Under the pieces are notes generated by a model, which saw only the letters and a program-made list of their open reading frames with translations, was not told where the DNA came from and made no database searches. Both the position numbers and the translations under genes were made by a program. Below, piece by piece: positions 1-10,800 of a stretch of DNA of 64,000 bases (position 1 is its first letter; every line of letters begins with the position of its first letter). Origin of the DNA: Amia ocellicauda (Eukaryota > Chordata > Actinopteri > Amiiformes > Amiidae); contig NC_089851.1 of the NCBI RefSeq assembly GCF_036373705.1, positions 23,515,470-23,579,469 of the forward strand. Reading direction: 5' to 3'.

Positions 1-905
1 GCGGTAGACTTCGAGGGCAGCAGGGACATTTGGTCCTTTTCCACTTCTGTTCGGCAGCACGCAGACCAATTCGGGTTGAGCGGAGAACAGCAGAGAGCCA
101 AGGCTGAGGAGGGGAGGGACGGGCAGGACGAGATGTGAGAGGACAGAGAGAGTCAAGGGAGGAGAACAAAGAGGAGGTAGCACAGTTGACAGATGGGAAA
201 AACAGTCAATGGAAGGTAAGAGAGTGAGGGCAGTGGAGGCAAGGGTGGAGGGGGAGACAGTGCGGAGATTACAGCACAAGGTGACAGAAGGAGTGGGTGG
301 AGTGGGGAGGGACAGGAGGGAAAGGGAGAAGGAAATGAAGTGGTGGTCCGAGTTGTCCATGGGTGTCACGGAGAGTGTTGAAGGGGAGCAGCCTCTAGAG
401 AAGATGAGGTCAAGCTGGCGGCCTGCCCTGTGAGTGGGGGGAGATGGGGAGAGAGAGAAGTTAAAGGAGTGAAGGAGAGGAAGAAGTCCGGTACAGTGGG
501 AAGGGTTGGAGAGGTGGATGTTGAAGTCTCCCAGGAGGATGGTAGGTGAGAACAGCGAGGGGAGGGAGGAGAGAAGAAAGTCGAGTTCATCCAGGAAGGA
601 GGTGAGTGGACCAGGTGGACGGTAGAGAACTAGAAGGAAGAGGTGAGAGGGAGAGGTGATTTCCACTGCATGGAATTCAAAGCTGTGGGTCGTGATAGCG
701 GAGAGAGAGGGGGGGCAGAGAAGAGGAGAGAAGGGGAGAGCAGGAGCCCTGTTCCTCCTCCCCGCCCGGTGAGACGAGGGGAGTGGGACAGGACGAACAG
801 AGAGGATAAGGCAGCAGGGCTGGTAGAGTTGTCCGGGGAGATCCATGTCTCGGTGAGAGCGAGGAACTCCTTCTCGGGTATAGGGTATAGGGTGTCCCAC
901 TGGAC
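1..905 (-). repeat. L2-type LINE fragment, endonuclease part
   Basis: Read on the minus strand, about 590 to 330 gives a discontinuous reading frame with LLGDFNIHLSNPSHC, then RQLDLIFSRG, then DNSDHHF. These are the GDFN and SDH motifs of the apurinic/apyrimidinic-like endonuclease that opens ORF2 of L2-type non-LTR retrotransposons. The frame breaks several times across the segment, so it is a dead copy. The purine-rich plus strand (GAGAGG-type) is simply the complement of the Ser/Pro/Leu-rich coding strand. The family assignment comes from motif memory; the outer limits are approximate and the left end lies outside the window. Confidence 0.72.
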
Positions 906-939
906 ACTCTTTGTGCAGCATTGTGTGATGTAGTTCAGT

Positions 940-1450
940 GCATGCTGTGTGAAGAGCCAGTATTAATGCTTTGTATAAACTGTATAATGTTTTATATTAA
1001 TGTTTGAAATACTAATATGTCAATAGAGCCAATTGTATTAATTGTCAAGCAAGCAAATGTTAGCATGGCTGTTTTTATGAGTGCTGTCCCTGCAGAAGTC
1101 ACTCCCAGCATTTGTTTCAAGGTTTTCTGTGGCTTATCTTAAGGCTGGAGAGGTTACATTATGGTTATTGATTAACAGTTGTTACAGATGACCATGGGAC
1201 CGGACCTCTCCCAGTATATCAAAGGAAGCCATCTGGTTTCCGCATCCCACACCTTCTCCCAGGAAGACAACCACAAACATTACAAGGGCCAGAGACCTGA
1301 CCTCGAGGCAGCACTTCTTGGAAGCATGTGACTGACCCTGCCCACAGAACCACATGTCATGCTTCCTATAAAAGCTGTTAACTTTTGCTGTTCACAGAGA
1401 CTCCGCTCAGGTGGAGAGTTTCCATGTCAGGACCTTCCAGGCTGGGTTCA
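940..1450. other. Unassigned segment between LINE pieces
   Basis: No convincing coding exon. It carries a TATAAAAG motif near 1,365 and passes abruptly into Rex1/CR1-type LINE sequence at about 1,451, so it is probably part of another inserted element, possibly LTR-like. I could not define its ends or a target-site duplication. Confidence 0.3.
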
Positions 1451-2475
1451 ACAAGGTCTAACTAGTGCATTGTACAGTCTGAACATCACTGCCCTTGTTC
1501 TCAATTCTACACTTTTGACAATATACCCTAGCATTCTGTTTGCCTTTTTTATTGCTTCCCCACATTGTTTGGATGGAGAAAGTGAGGAGTCCACGTAGAC
1601 TCTGTGGAAGGAAAGTTAGAAATTATTTTCTAATACCTGTTTTTCTGTCTTGTATACTTAAGAAAGATAAGGTCAAGCTAGAAGGTCAGGCCAGAAGGAA
1701 GCTTGATTTTGGTTTGTTATTTACGATGAGAATCTTGGAGGCAATGTCAAACAGTATGATTTAAGTGCCTGCTCCCTAATCCATGTGTTGATCTGTGAAC
1801 TCTGTCCTATAATGATAGCTAACTTTTAAGATAACATAATAATGACTTTCTGATTATAACCAGCTCTTTGATTTCTGTGTATAAAAGCTCTGACTGTTAA
1901 AATGAAGGCAGAGCGACTTTGGGATCTTCTTGATTCACTGTTCCTCTCCACGCTGCGTGTAATAAAGACATTGCAATGAACGTTCCAACCTGATTGAAGG
2001 CTGATTGTTCTTCCACAATTCCTAGATCTTTCTCATTCATTACTTCTTCTAGTTATATTCCTTCCAGAGTGTAATTATTGTGGACATTTTTGTTACCTGC
2101 ATGTAATACTTTGCACTTTTCCACATTGAATTTCATCTGCCAGGTGTCGACCCACAACTGAATATTATCTAAGTCCCATGAATAACCTGTGCTGCAGAGA
2201 TTGTATCATCTGAAAATTTGACAAGTTTGCTAACTATCCCAGAGTCCAGATCATTAATATAGATTAGAAAAAGCAAAGGCCCTAGTACTGATCCCTGTGG
2301 AACTGCACTAACAACCTCACTCCAGTTAGAAGCGACTCCTCTAATCGACACCCTCTGTTTCCTATACATCAACCAGTTCATAATCCATCTACTTACATGA
2401 CCCTGAATGCCTACAGCTTCCAATTTGAGGATCAGTCTTTGGTGTGGAACCTTATCAAAAGCTTCTTGAAAATCT
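1451..2475 (-). repeat. Rex1/CR1-type LINE fragment, split by an LTR
   Basis: On the minus strand 2,475-2,195 encodes reverse-transcriptase palm motifs: YLDFQEAFDKVPHQRL, then VPQGSVLGPLLFLIYINDLD, then a KFSDD motif where the family has the catalytic A/YADD type. The downstream half (1,451-1,602 and 2,018-2,160) matches the fuller copy at about 31.3-32.1 kb nearly base for base. The match is interrupted by 415 bp of LTR. The reading frame is not continuous with a full ORF, so it is inactive. Rex1/CR1 is a family-level call from motif memory. Confidence 0.75.
1603..2017 (+). mobile_element. Solo LTR inserted in a LINE
   Basis: The segment begins TGTGGAAG and ends CTTCCACA, an exact 8-bp inverted terminal pair with TG...CA ends. 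It is flanked by ACTC (1,599-1,602) and ATTC (2,018-2,021). The uninterrupted LINE copy near 31,940 has a single ACTC at this point, so this is a 4-bp target duplication with one change. Inside, TATAAAAG (1,880-1,887) and AATAAA (1,961-1,966) are spaced like an LTR promoter and its polyadenylation signal. No internal retroelement genes adjoin it, so it looks like the product of LTR-LTR recombination. The parent family (ERV or other LTR element) cannot be told from this. Confidence 0.8.
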
Positions 2476-2479
2476 AAGT

Positions 2480-3410
2480 ATATCATATCATATGCAATAT
2501 ATAAGTATATACACCTGCACACACAGATATGAATGTAATGCATGTTTTTCTTTTTTTTAAAGCTGTAGTGATGGATAGATACTAACTGTAGTGCTGTAGT
2601 GATGGCAGGTAGGTATAAAAAAATTTAAAACACATTCTTCCAGTGTAATCAGAGAAATGACAGAAATAAAAACATCAGTACAACAATCAGTAGAGGTGGA
2701 GTAAAAAGAGAACAGTTTGAAAGGTTTAAAGGCTGATGTATTCAGGAGGCAATGGAGTTGATGTTGAACTGACAGAGAGGGGTCTATTGCAAACACACAC
2801 CAGTATCAATCAGTTCCAACGAAGCCCCTAACAAATCATATGTTGTTAAGTGGAATGTGTTGATAAACTTACACATTTCAGACGAACGCCATCGTGTATT
2901 TGTGCTCTTGACAAACTGTTTCAGCAGAAATAGCTTTAGAAGGAGAATTATAGTGCTTGGAAAGTTACCAGGGATGTAACCATATGTAGCTCAATCCCAT
3001 TTTCGCCTGCTTTAATTTTATAACCATTATCCTGACCTATAACCTGAGAAGAAGCAACAGCAGACAATCACACAGAACATGATCCACTTGCATATGAATC
3101 AAAATATAAAAATAATATATAAATATGCAAAAGACAAAGTACCTTTTTGACTAATCAAACACCTGTGTTGAGGATTCAAATATATATGTTTTTTTAATCC
3201 ATATATTATGGTCAGACAGCAGTATAGGGTTATGTGTTTAAAATGTGTTTGGTAATATGACGTGCAGCAGACTTGTGTACGTTTGTGTGTGTGTGGGTTG
3301 GAAACTGATGGGAACCGTGCTGAAAGTATAAATATTCAGTTGCATATTCCACCTGAATCTCACTCTTTGTTTACTGCACAGAAATACCCAGTCATAGCTT
3401 ATTTATGCCA
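2480..3410. other. Gene-free AT-rich stretch
   Basis: I see no exon, RNA gene or clear repeat boundary here. The sequence is AT-rich, with short ATATAT runs. Confidence 0.4.
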
Positions 3411-3610
3411 GAACATAAGAAAGTTTACAAACGAGAGGAGGCCATTCGACCTATCATGCTCTTTTGGTGTCCATTAATAACTAAGTGATCCAAGGATCCT
3501 ATCCAGTCTGATTTTAAATGTTCCCACATTTTCAGCGTCAACCACATCGCTGGGAGGTTTGTTTCAGATTGTGACGACTCTCTGTGTGAACAAGGGAGTT
3601 GTGCCAAATA
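3411..3610 (-). repeat. Rex1/CR1-type LINE 3' fragment
   Basis: This shares the AAGTTTACAAACGAGAGGAG opening and the following roughly 190 bases with the copies at 27.5 and 31.3 kb. It ends at the point corresponding to the C-terminal ORF2 region. It is short, 5'-truncated and not coding. Confidence 0.72.
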
Positions 3611-3892
3611 CCTGTTTTATTCTGAAAAGGCTGCACTGCGGTGACAGGGCATATGGGAGTAATTGCAATATAGGTTTATTTAATGAGGGGCCTGGGAACA
3701 AAGTAACAAGCAGGTTTCCAATCAAAATTAGATTGATTAAGTCTTAAATAAAATGCATTTAAAAATAATATTCATTACTGAAGGCATGCAAGGACTAGTA
3801 TTGACATGAATTAATGTCACAGTGTATTTTCATCTAGTTTAATACAGACAACAGTGAACATTAGACGTTTCCTGATATGGACGAGTTATATA

Positions 3893-5113
3893 TACTCACC
3901 TAAAGGATTATTAGGAACACCATACTAATACTGTGTTTGACCCCCTTTCGCCTTCAGAACTGCTTTAATTCTACGTGGCATTGATTCAACAAGGTGCTGA
4001 AAGCATTCTTTAGAAATGTTGGCCCATATTGATAGGATAGCATCTTGCAGTTGATGGAGATTTGTCGGATGCACATCCAGGGCACGAAGCTCCCGTTCCA
4101 CCACATCCCAAAGATGCTCTATTGGGTTGAGATCTGGTGACTGTGGGGGCCAGTTTAGTACAGTGAACTCATTGTCATGTTCAAGAAACCAATTTGAAAT
4201 GATTCGACCTTTGTGACATGGTGCATTATCCTGCTGGAAGTAGCCATCAGAGGATGGGTACATGGTGGTCATAAAGGGATGGACATGGTCAGAAACAATG
4301 CTCAGGTAGGCCGTGGCATTTAAACGATGCCCAATTGGCACTAAGGGGCCTAAAGTGTGCCAAGAAAACATCCCCCACACCATTACACCACCACCACCAG
4401 CCTGCACAGTGGTAACAAGGCATGATGGATCCATGTTCTCATTCTGTTTACGCCAAATTCTGACTCTACCATCTGAATGTCTCAACAGAAATCGAGACTC
4501 ATCAGACCAGGCAACATTTTTCCAGTCTTCAACTGTCCAATTTTGGTGAGCTTGTGCAAATTGTAGCCTCTTTTTCCTATTTGTAGTGGAGATGAGTGGT
4601 ACCCGGTGGGGTCTTCTGCTGTTGTAGCCCATCCGCCTCAAGGTTGTACGTATTGTGGCTTCACAAATGCTTTGCTGCATACCTCGGTTGTAACGAGTGG
4701 TTATTTCAGTCAAAGTTGCTCTTCTATCAGCTTGAATCAGTCGGCCCATTCTCCTCTGACCTCTAGCATCAACAAGGCATTTTCGCCCACAGGACTGCCG
4801 CATACTGGATGTTTTTCCCTTTTCACACCATTCTTTGTAAACCCTAGAAATGGTTGTGCGTGAAAATCCCAGTAACTGAGCAGATTGTGAAATACTCAGA
4901 CCGGCCCGTCTGGCACCAACAACCATGCCACGCTCAAAATTGCTTAAATGACCTTTCTTTCCCATTCAAACATTCAGTTTGGAGTTCAGGAGATTGTCTT
5001 GACCAGGACCACACCCCTAAATGCATTGAAGCAACTGCCATGTGATTGGTTGGTTAGATAATTGCATTAATGAGAAATTGAACAGGTGTTCCTAATAATC
5101 CTTTAGGTGAGTG
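3893..5113 (-). mobile_element. Intact Tc1/mariner element (DD36E type), copy 1
   Basis: This 1,221-bp element has terminal inverted repeats beginning (C/T)ACTCACCTAAAGGATTATT and is flanked by TA at 3,891-3,892 and 5,114-5,115, the usual Tc1/mariner target duplication. Its length equals copy 2 at 37,310-38,530 exactly. The left terminus has T where copy 2 has C (3,893), which might affect transposase binding. It carries one uninterrupted transposase gene on the minus strand. Confidence 0.93.
3925..4965 (-). CDS. Tc1/mariner transposase, DD36E (copy 1)
   Basis: This 346-aa uninterrupted frame fills the element. The N-terminal 55 residues hold a paired-like helix-turn-helix (SISQSAQLLGFSRTTISRVY) that would bind the terminal repeats. 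The DDE catalytic triad is D155 (WSDES), D246 (QQDNAPCH) and E283 (PDLNPIEHLW). The spacing between the second Asp and the Glu is 36 residues, so this is DD36E rather than the classic Tc1 DD34E. The DD36E group is known in animals as Incomer; that name is my inference. It cuts and pastes its own element at TA sites. It differs from copy 2 at five residues that I can see: H6/D, F34/I, I105/T, T234/A and V269/A. No stops or frameshifts, so it may encode an active enzyme. Confidence 0.93.
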   Translation of the reverse strand: MGKKGHLSNFERGMVVGARRAGLSISQSAQLLGFSRTTISRVYKEWCEKGKTSSMRQSCGRKCLVDARGQRRMGRLIQADRRATLTEITTRYNRGMQQSICEATIRTTLRRMGYNSRRPHRVPLISTTNRKKRLQFAQAHQNWTVEDWKNVAWSDESRFLLRHSDGRVRIWRKQNENMDPSCLVTTVQAGGGGVMVWGMFSWHTLGPLVPIGHRLNATAYLSIVSDHVHPFMTTMYPSSDGYFQQDNAPCHKGRIISNWFLEHDNEFTVLNWPPQSPDLNPIEHLWDVVERELRALDVHPTNLHQLQDAILSIWANISKECFQHLVESMPRRIKAVLKAKGGQTQY

Positions 5114-5115
5114 TA

Positions 5116-5686
5116 TGTCCCCATTTTAATTTCTGCGTTCATATTTGAAGGTTATCTCAGTTAATGTAAATGAAGTGCTCTTAGTCATGTGAAGTTGCAA
5201 ATTGCAATATTTCGTTTGATTGTACAGTGTTGGTTTATTTTGTACCTCAACAGCCTCCGTAGCACTGAACCCCATGCAGGAGGTGTTGCTCAGTGCGCAG
5301 CGATCCCTGCTGTGCTTCGTCCTTACGGTTTGAACTGTAACAGTTTAGAGCAGACTGTGTGTAGATGACTGTGTTTTCTTTATTGCTGGGCCTGTAATGA
5401 AATACGCACAGATGGACACGTTTCTTCGCGCAGCGTCGTGGCCGTGTCTGCGCTGTCTGTCTCAGTGCGGCTGATGAACTGCGCAAACTCGGCGGCTTTG
5501 TTTGTGTTCATGCGTTTCCAGTCTCTGTTGAGCTCGTTCCCCACTCACATTTTGCAGCTGCGAGTTATGATGTATTTATTTCACCGTAATTATCACCTCA
5601 CATAAACTGCAACAGGAAGGAATGTAGTGGTTAATATAACGCGCTATATGTTAATTAACTGTGCAATACTATTTATTTTTCTATTA
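5116..5686. other. Gene-free stretch after the transposon
   Basis: I see nothing I can name. About 5,250-5,550 is moderately GC-rich with scattered CpG but has no supported exon. Confidence 0.35.
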
Positions 5687-6053
5687 AGGAGAGACTGAGG
5701 GACCTGAACCTTTTCACCCTGGAACAGAGGAGACTACGTGGGGACTTGATCCAAGTCTTCAAAATCATGAAAGGCATCGAGCACATCAAACCAGAGGAGC
5801 TTGTCCAGATCAGCAGGGACACACAGACCCGGGGACACACATGGAAATTGGACTTCAAGGCATTCAGGACAGAAAACAGGAGACACTTCTTCACACAGAG
5901 AGTCTCACAATCTGAACAAACTCCCCAGCGATGTGGCTGAAGAGACAATTTGGGAACATTCAGAAATAGACTGGATAGGATCCTTGGATCACTTAGTTAT
6001 TAATGGACACCAAAGGAGCACGATGGGGCGAAAGGCCTCCTCTCGATTTTACA
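5687..6053 (+). repeat. Rex1/CR1-type LINE 3' fragment
   Basis: The plus strand encodes the ORF2 C-terminal signature (RRLRGDLIQVFKIMKGIEHI) followed by the conserved 3' end. It is the same family as 27.5 and 31.3 kb, in the opposite orientation. It ends about 85 bp before the first promoter element of the next gene. Confidence 0.78.
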
Positions 6054-6137
6054 CTTCATGTCCTAATATAAAACTATTTGTATCAGTAAGGACGCCAACG
6101 CTGACGCGACTCTGCTGACACGTGGTCCTCAGCAGGT

Positions 6138-6294
6138 GATTGGCTGTGTAAAGAGAATGATTGCCATGTCTTTCCTCTGATTGGCTGCAGTGAAGATGAT
6201 TGACGTAACGCCAACGACCAATGCCAACGCTTCGAATCCGGTGTGGGCGTGGCCTGTCCGGTCCAGGCGTGAGTTTCATGACACTGTGACGTAA
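6138..6294 (+). promoter_or_regulatory. CCAAT/CRE-rich promoter
   Basis: Two inverted CCAAT boxes in the same GATTGGCT context (6,138-6,145; 6,179-6,186), a forward CCAAT (6,218-6,222) and two TGACGTAA CRE-like sites (6,201-6,208; 6,287-6,294) sit within 160 bp. NF-Y boxes plus CREs without a TATA box are typical of a constitutive or testis/cilium-type vertebrate promoter. A likely first noncoding exon ends at the donor CAGCT/gtgagt (6,409/6,410). Which gene it serves is inferred from position. Confidence 0.55.
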
Positions 6295-7053
6295 TTGTTA
6301 GTTACTCGTTAGCATACTGATGGCTTAATTATACTATGACGTTTCAGTAACTTTACAGAAAGAAACGTATCAGCTTTAGTTGCTTGTGGAAAACGACGAG
6401 AAAGCAGCTGTGAGTTTGATTTCACCGAATGAAAATTTGTAATGGCTTTTCTGTTAAGATGCAATGTTAATCGTTAACGTTATGAATCTCCTTGTTTAAA
6501 TGTTAGTCCTTGTAGGCGATACTGGACAATAGTGTTAAACTACACTTCTAATTTTGATCTGAAACTAGTGTAATTGTATGAGTAGAAAACATAATATAAT
6601 AACCGTAATCATAATAATAAGTATAATCATATATATTGTAGATTAACAATTGTACAGTATCCATAACAAATCACGTTATTCCAGTCAACAAAAAACTTGT
6701 GCTATACTTTTAGTACCTGTTGTGATTGCCTGCTTGCTTGCTTGCATCGTTTAAAACATTGTGAGTATGCATGCATATCTTCCCTTGCAATGGAAAATGC
6801 CTGCTTTGAAGATTGGGATTCATATTTGAATTGCCCACACTAAACTATATTACACTGCCTTACTGTAATATTCTATTTTAAATGCTGTAATGTTTAAACT
6901 TTATAATTCTTAGACTTGATGTTCTTCAGTATAATGCACCAATTGTCAGACGTATACTATGTTGATACACACAAAATAATACAATCAATCACATAACATG
7001 AAATGTAACCCAGAATTCCTCTGTTCTTATTTTTATATGAATACATTTGCTAG

Positions 7054-7566
7054 ATGGTGTCCGAGTGCATTGGTGAGTATCTGTGTTGAGTACTTTTTAC
7101 TGACTATAGTAATGATGAGAAATAAGAATTAATAATACAATCTTTAGTCTCTATGCGTTACCAACCTGTTGCCTTTTGGCAGTAATGGTACCTGGGCAGG
7201 AGTGCATTGTGGGAAGAGGGGACTGTTACAATAGTGTGGCTCTGCTCTAATCTAATCTTGTTGCTGTTGTTTGATAAGGATGTGCTGGACTTGATATCGA
7301 CTGTTTTGACAATATTTGTTTGTATTTCCCCCTCAGTACATGTGTTCGATGTCATGCATGCCCTTGACACCGGCAAGCAGGTGCGAAAGGTGCACGTCCA
7401 GGAGAGCATAGTGGCTCGCTCCCACATCGTGAACCCAGACCGCTTTAGTGTGAAGTGTCTGGGATATATTGAGAGGTACCCGGAGGTGAGACTGGAGACC
7501 ACTCAGCGTCTGTTTGTCAGCAAGAATAATGCCAAGAACGCCAGGCTCCCGAAAGAGTGCAAATGA
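7054..7566 (+). CDS. Small spliced gene, 82-aa product of unknown function
   Basis: Exon 7,054-7,072 (MVSECI) follows an acceptor (gctag) and ends at the donor gtgagt in phase 1. Exon 7,337-7,566 follows the acceptor tttccccctcag and completes a frame starting VHVFDVMHALDTGK and ending NAKNARLPKECK with a TGA. The 249 nt give 82 residues. The product is basic, soluble, and has no signal peptide or membrane segment. The codons look coding and the splice junction joins in frame, so I believe the gene is real, but I do not recognise the family. A noncoding first exon probably ends at 6,409. There is no AATAAA before the next gene, so shared transcription with the MROH gene is possible. Confidence 0.55.
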
Positions 7567-7893
7567 ACCTGTGGTTTGGACAGTGTTTAACTGTTTGTAG
7601 CTTTTCTTCTGAGCTGTTTCTTCTTCCAGGTTTATTTTCTGGAATTGATCTGAAAGCTTATGAAATGTGAACATTGTATGATGTACTGTTTTTCATCATT
7701 CTTCTTTCTTCACTTAATTTTACAAACCAGTGGTGGGTTTCTGAATGCTATACTGTCTGTTATTTTCTTTTCATTGTCGCACCTTGATGAGTTCTTGAAC
7801 GTTTTAAGTCTAAGGTAATCAATTCAATAATTCAGTCATCAATAAGGTAAAAACATCACTCATGAGCTTGTTCTCCTGTGTTCCTCTGGTCAG

Positions 7894-10800
7894 ATGGCCG
7901 ATCACCATCAAATCACCTTCCTGCAGGCCATGGAGAAGGTTCTGCAAAACCCAGTAGAGGCCGTCAGCCCCGACACAGCCAGTAAAATCATCTCAGTGGC
8001 TGTTGAAAAGATGGTCTTCGATGCGGTGAGCCATTTCCTCCTGTCAGACACTATGAAACGCATGCATTCAAAAAAGACCTTCCTGTTTGTTTGTATAATG
8101 GTCCGTCCTTCTCACTCAGATGTGCCAGAAACACTGCTCTCTCCAGAAAGCCTTCTCAACCTCACCCTACTCCTCTTGTCTTCCCCGGACCCAGAACGTG
8201 TCTCCTGATGTGCAGCAGGCAGCCAGCGATGTCCTGGTGGCCATGGGACGCAGATTTCCAGGGGAGGTGATAGACAGCCTGAAGTTTGTGCTGGAAAACC
8301 AACCAAACCCAATGTGTTTAACCACACTGGGCAGGTTATCACAAGGCGATGGTAAGTCTGTCTTCTCCTTCGATCCCTGAAGCCACTGTGCTTTGTGAAA
8401 GGGATTTTCTCGCAGTGGAGATTTGATGGCTGTTGTGGGATCCTCATCTGTCACCCTCTCCTTGCATAGCGTCTGTACACTATACGTGAACTGATAGGTG
8501 GCCTGTTTTTGTATAAGTTGAAGTTGTAACTGCCTGTTGTATTTGTTTGCAGTGTCCGGCATTGGGCCCCGCCTCAGGGCCATTCTTGAACACCTGATGC
8601 CCGTGCTATTTGAGGCCACCAGCACTAGCGTTGAGATTAAACTGGCAGTCTGCTCAGGTGAGTGAGGGTCGCAGCTGATTCCTGTAGTGACAGATATTCC
8701 CCATTTTTGTTTAATGTGGAGTTCAGTGGAGCTGAGCCGTGAGTATATCCCGGAGAGTGATCCCTGCATCTGTTTGTCTTCTCCCAGCTCTCAGAAACAT
8801 CAGCCAGAGTGTCGGGGAGTACACGTCTGGTCCTGGAGGGAGTCCGGACCCCACAGTGAGCAAGGAGGACTTTGCTCCCGTCATGAAGTTGGCATTCATG
8901 ACGGTTTTAAAGTGGTGGTATTCACCCTACACCAGTAGTCTGCAGGTACGGTCCTCCAGGAAGTGTCGGGAGGAGGGGGTACAACATCCAGCTCCATACG
9001 TGACCAGTCAGGCTTCATGGCCCCCTGATCCTCTGCCAGCTTGTTATTTTTATGAGGCTGAGGTGATTTATCTATAGGCAGAGGATTGCCATGGTATCAA
9101 TAATAGTAATTCTCACCCTTTATAGTGATCGTTCTCATATGCTGGCGCTGCTGGGGTGACTGAGAGCGTCATCTAGTAACACATGTTCTGAGTTGTGACT
9201 CCTGTAGTTGCACTTTTCCCCTTTTGACGTTCTGCACACTGAACGGTTGCCTCTGTCTCTGTGTCGGTGCTGAAGCTGCAGGAGACGGTGGTCGGTTCCT
9301 TGACTGCCATGGCCACCCTGCTGCCCGTTGAGACTGTCCGGGCCAATCTGACCTGGCTGATGGAAGCTACATTGGTGCTGCACAAGGACGGCTGCAGTGG
9401 TGACACCCTTGGCCAGGTATGGCTTTGCTGGCTTGGATAGATGTGAGACAGGCTAACGATTAAGGACTTGGTTTTATGTTTAACATCAGTATAAGGGTTT
9501 AGGTCTTTTTAGTTTAGTTTCATAGATAATTTTTAGTTGAAAGCTCAAACATATATTGAGTAACCCATGAGTCATGCTAATTGGGGTCTGTGAAAGTAAC
9601 CATAGTGCATCATGTATCAGCGGCTGTTTTTCTGTATCTTATAGAATGTGCGCAACATTGTGGTGGCGGGCTTGGCTGCGGACCGCATTTGGCTGAAGCG
9701 CTCCAGCTACAGCCTGCTGGGCGCACTGCACCAGGAGGTAGGTCCTCTATGGAGCGTTCGTGACACAAGGTGTTTGAGCAGCGTAGAGATGCTTTCCTCC
9801 TCGGTACACAGTGACCGTGTCTTTCTCCTGCAGATCAGCGCCCGTCAGGAGAGCTCCTTGGACGAGCACAGCGAGGTCCTGAAGTCTCTGATGCTCATCG
9901 GTACGTCTCACATCAGCACCGAACACTCGGGGAGAGTCCTGTTGTTGATCCATTGGCCGGTGCAGTCACTCTCGCAGGGTTTTGTGGTTCCGTTGGCCGG
10001 TGTAGTGACCTCAGTGTTCTGTGGTGCCTGCTTTTTCCCAACAGCAAACACCTTTCCGAAGAAGGTGGCCACATTTGAGATCGAACAGCTGAAGAGCAGC
10101 AGCAGGACGGGCCGGGCCGCATCCGGGGCGATACTGGGATATCTCCTCATCGCTGCAGGTAGCCGTCCTCTGTCAGTACGCAGACATTCTCAACTGGGAG
10201 CCACATTGTTTCTCCTGATCTCTGTGATTGAATTGTTTCCCTGTCCTTCCCCCGATTCCGATTGCAGGGAAGGCCGAGTCCTTGGGAGCAGCTGAATGCA
10301 GTGATGGTGATCCTCTGAACTGCAAGCTCTCCTTCTTGCAGGGCTCCAGCGCCATCTTCTGCAGTGTCCTGGAGGCCCAAAGATCTGAATTGAAGGAGCA
10401 GGTAAGGGCCACAGGGCCAGACTGCAGGAAAGGGTTGGGCAGCGACAACCAGTCTGTGCATTTGACTCCCTTCATACTCTCACTTTAGGTGGCAGCAGTG
10501 GCAGTTTAATGAGGCAAATGATGCTCCCAAATTGTAGCTGAATTCTTCAATGCTTTGGTGCTGTATAGTTTTCCATTGTGTTTGGTGGTTAATAATATAG
10601 ATTTAATCTTCTAGGAGAAAGATACGGTGCTGTGGATGCTACACTTTTCAATACGCACCTTTTCTTCTGTATATCGTGATCTTGGGATGGAGTGTAGTCA
10701 GAAAACAGGAGACAGAGAGTCGTCACAATCTGGAACAGACTCCCCAGCGAATTTGGCAACATTCAAAAATAGACTGGATAGGATCCTTGGACACCAAACA

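Noticed and set aside
209..907. Protein genes in the first kilobase (several long open frames)
   Set aside because: These arise from the biased purine/pyrimidine composition of a decayed L2 endonuclease region; only the minus strand makes sense, and it is frameshifted.
2169..2543. A functional reverse-transcriptase gene
   Set aside because: Only part of the palm domain is present, the frame is open for 124 codons, and the element is truncated and split by an LTR.
3893..5113. Two different Tc1 families for copies 1 and 2
   Set aside because: Equal length, same terminal repeats and only five amino-acid differences show they are one family.
8120..8194. Upstream extension of the second MROH exon (MCQKHCSLQKAFST frame)
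   Set aside because: It is in frame, but the pyrimidine tract and CAG at 8,192-8,194 form a far better acceptor, and the extension lacks HEAT character.
8112..8769. 200-aa minus-strand open frame over MROH exons
   Set aside because: It is the shadow of real plus-strand exons, whose splice sites and family matches are convincing.
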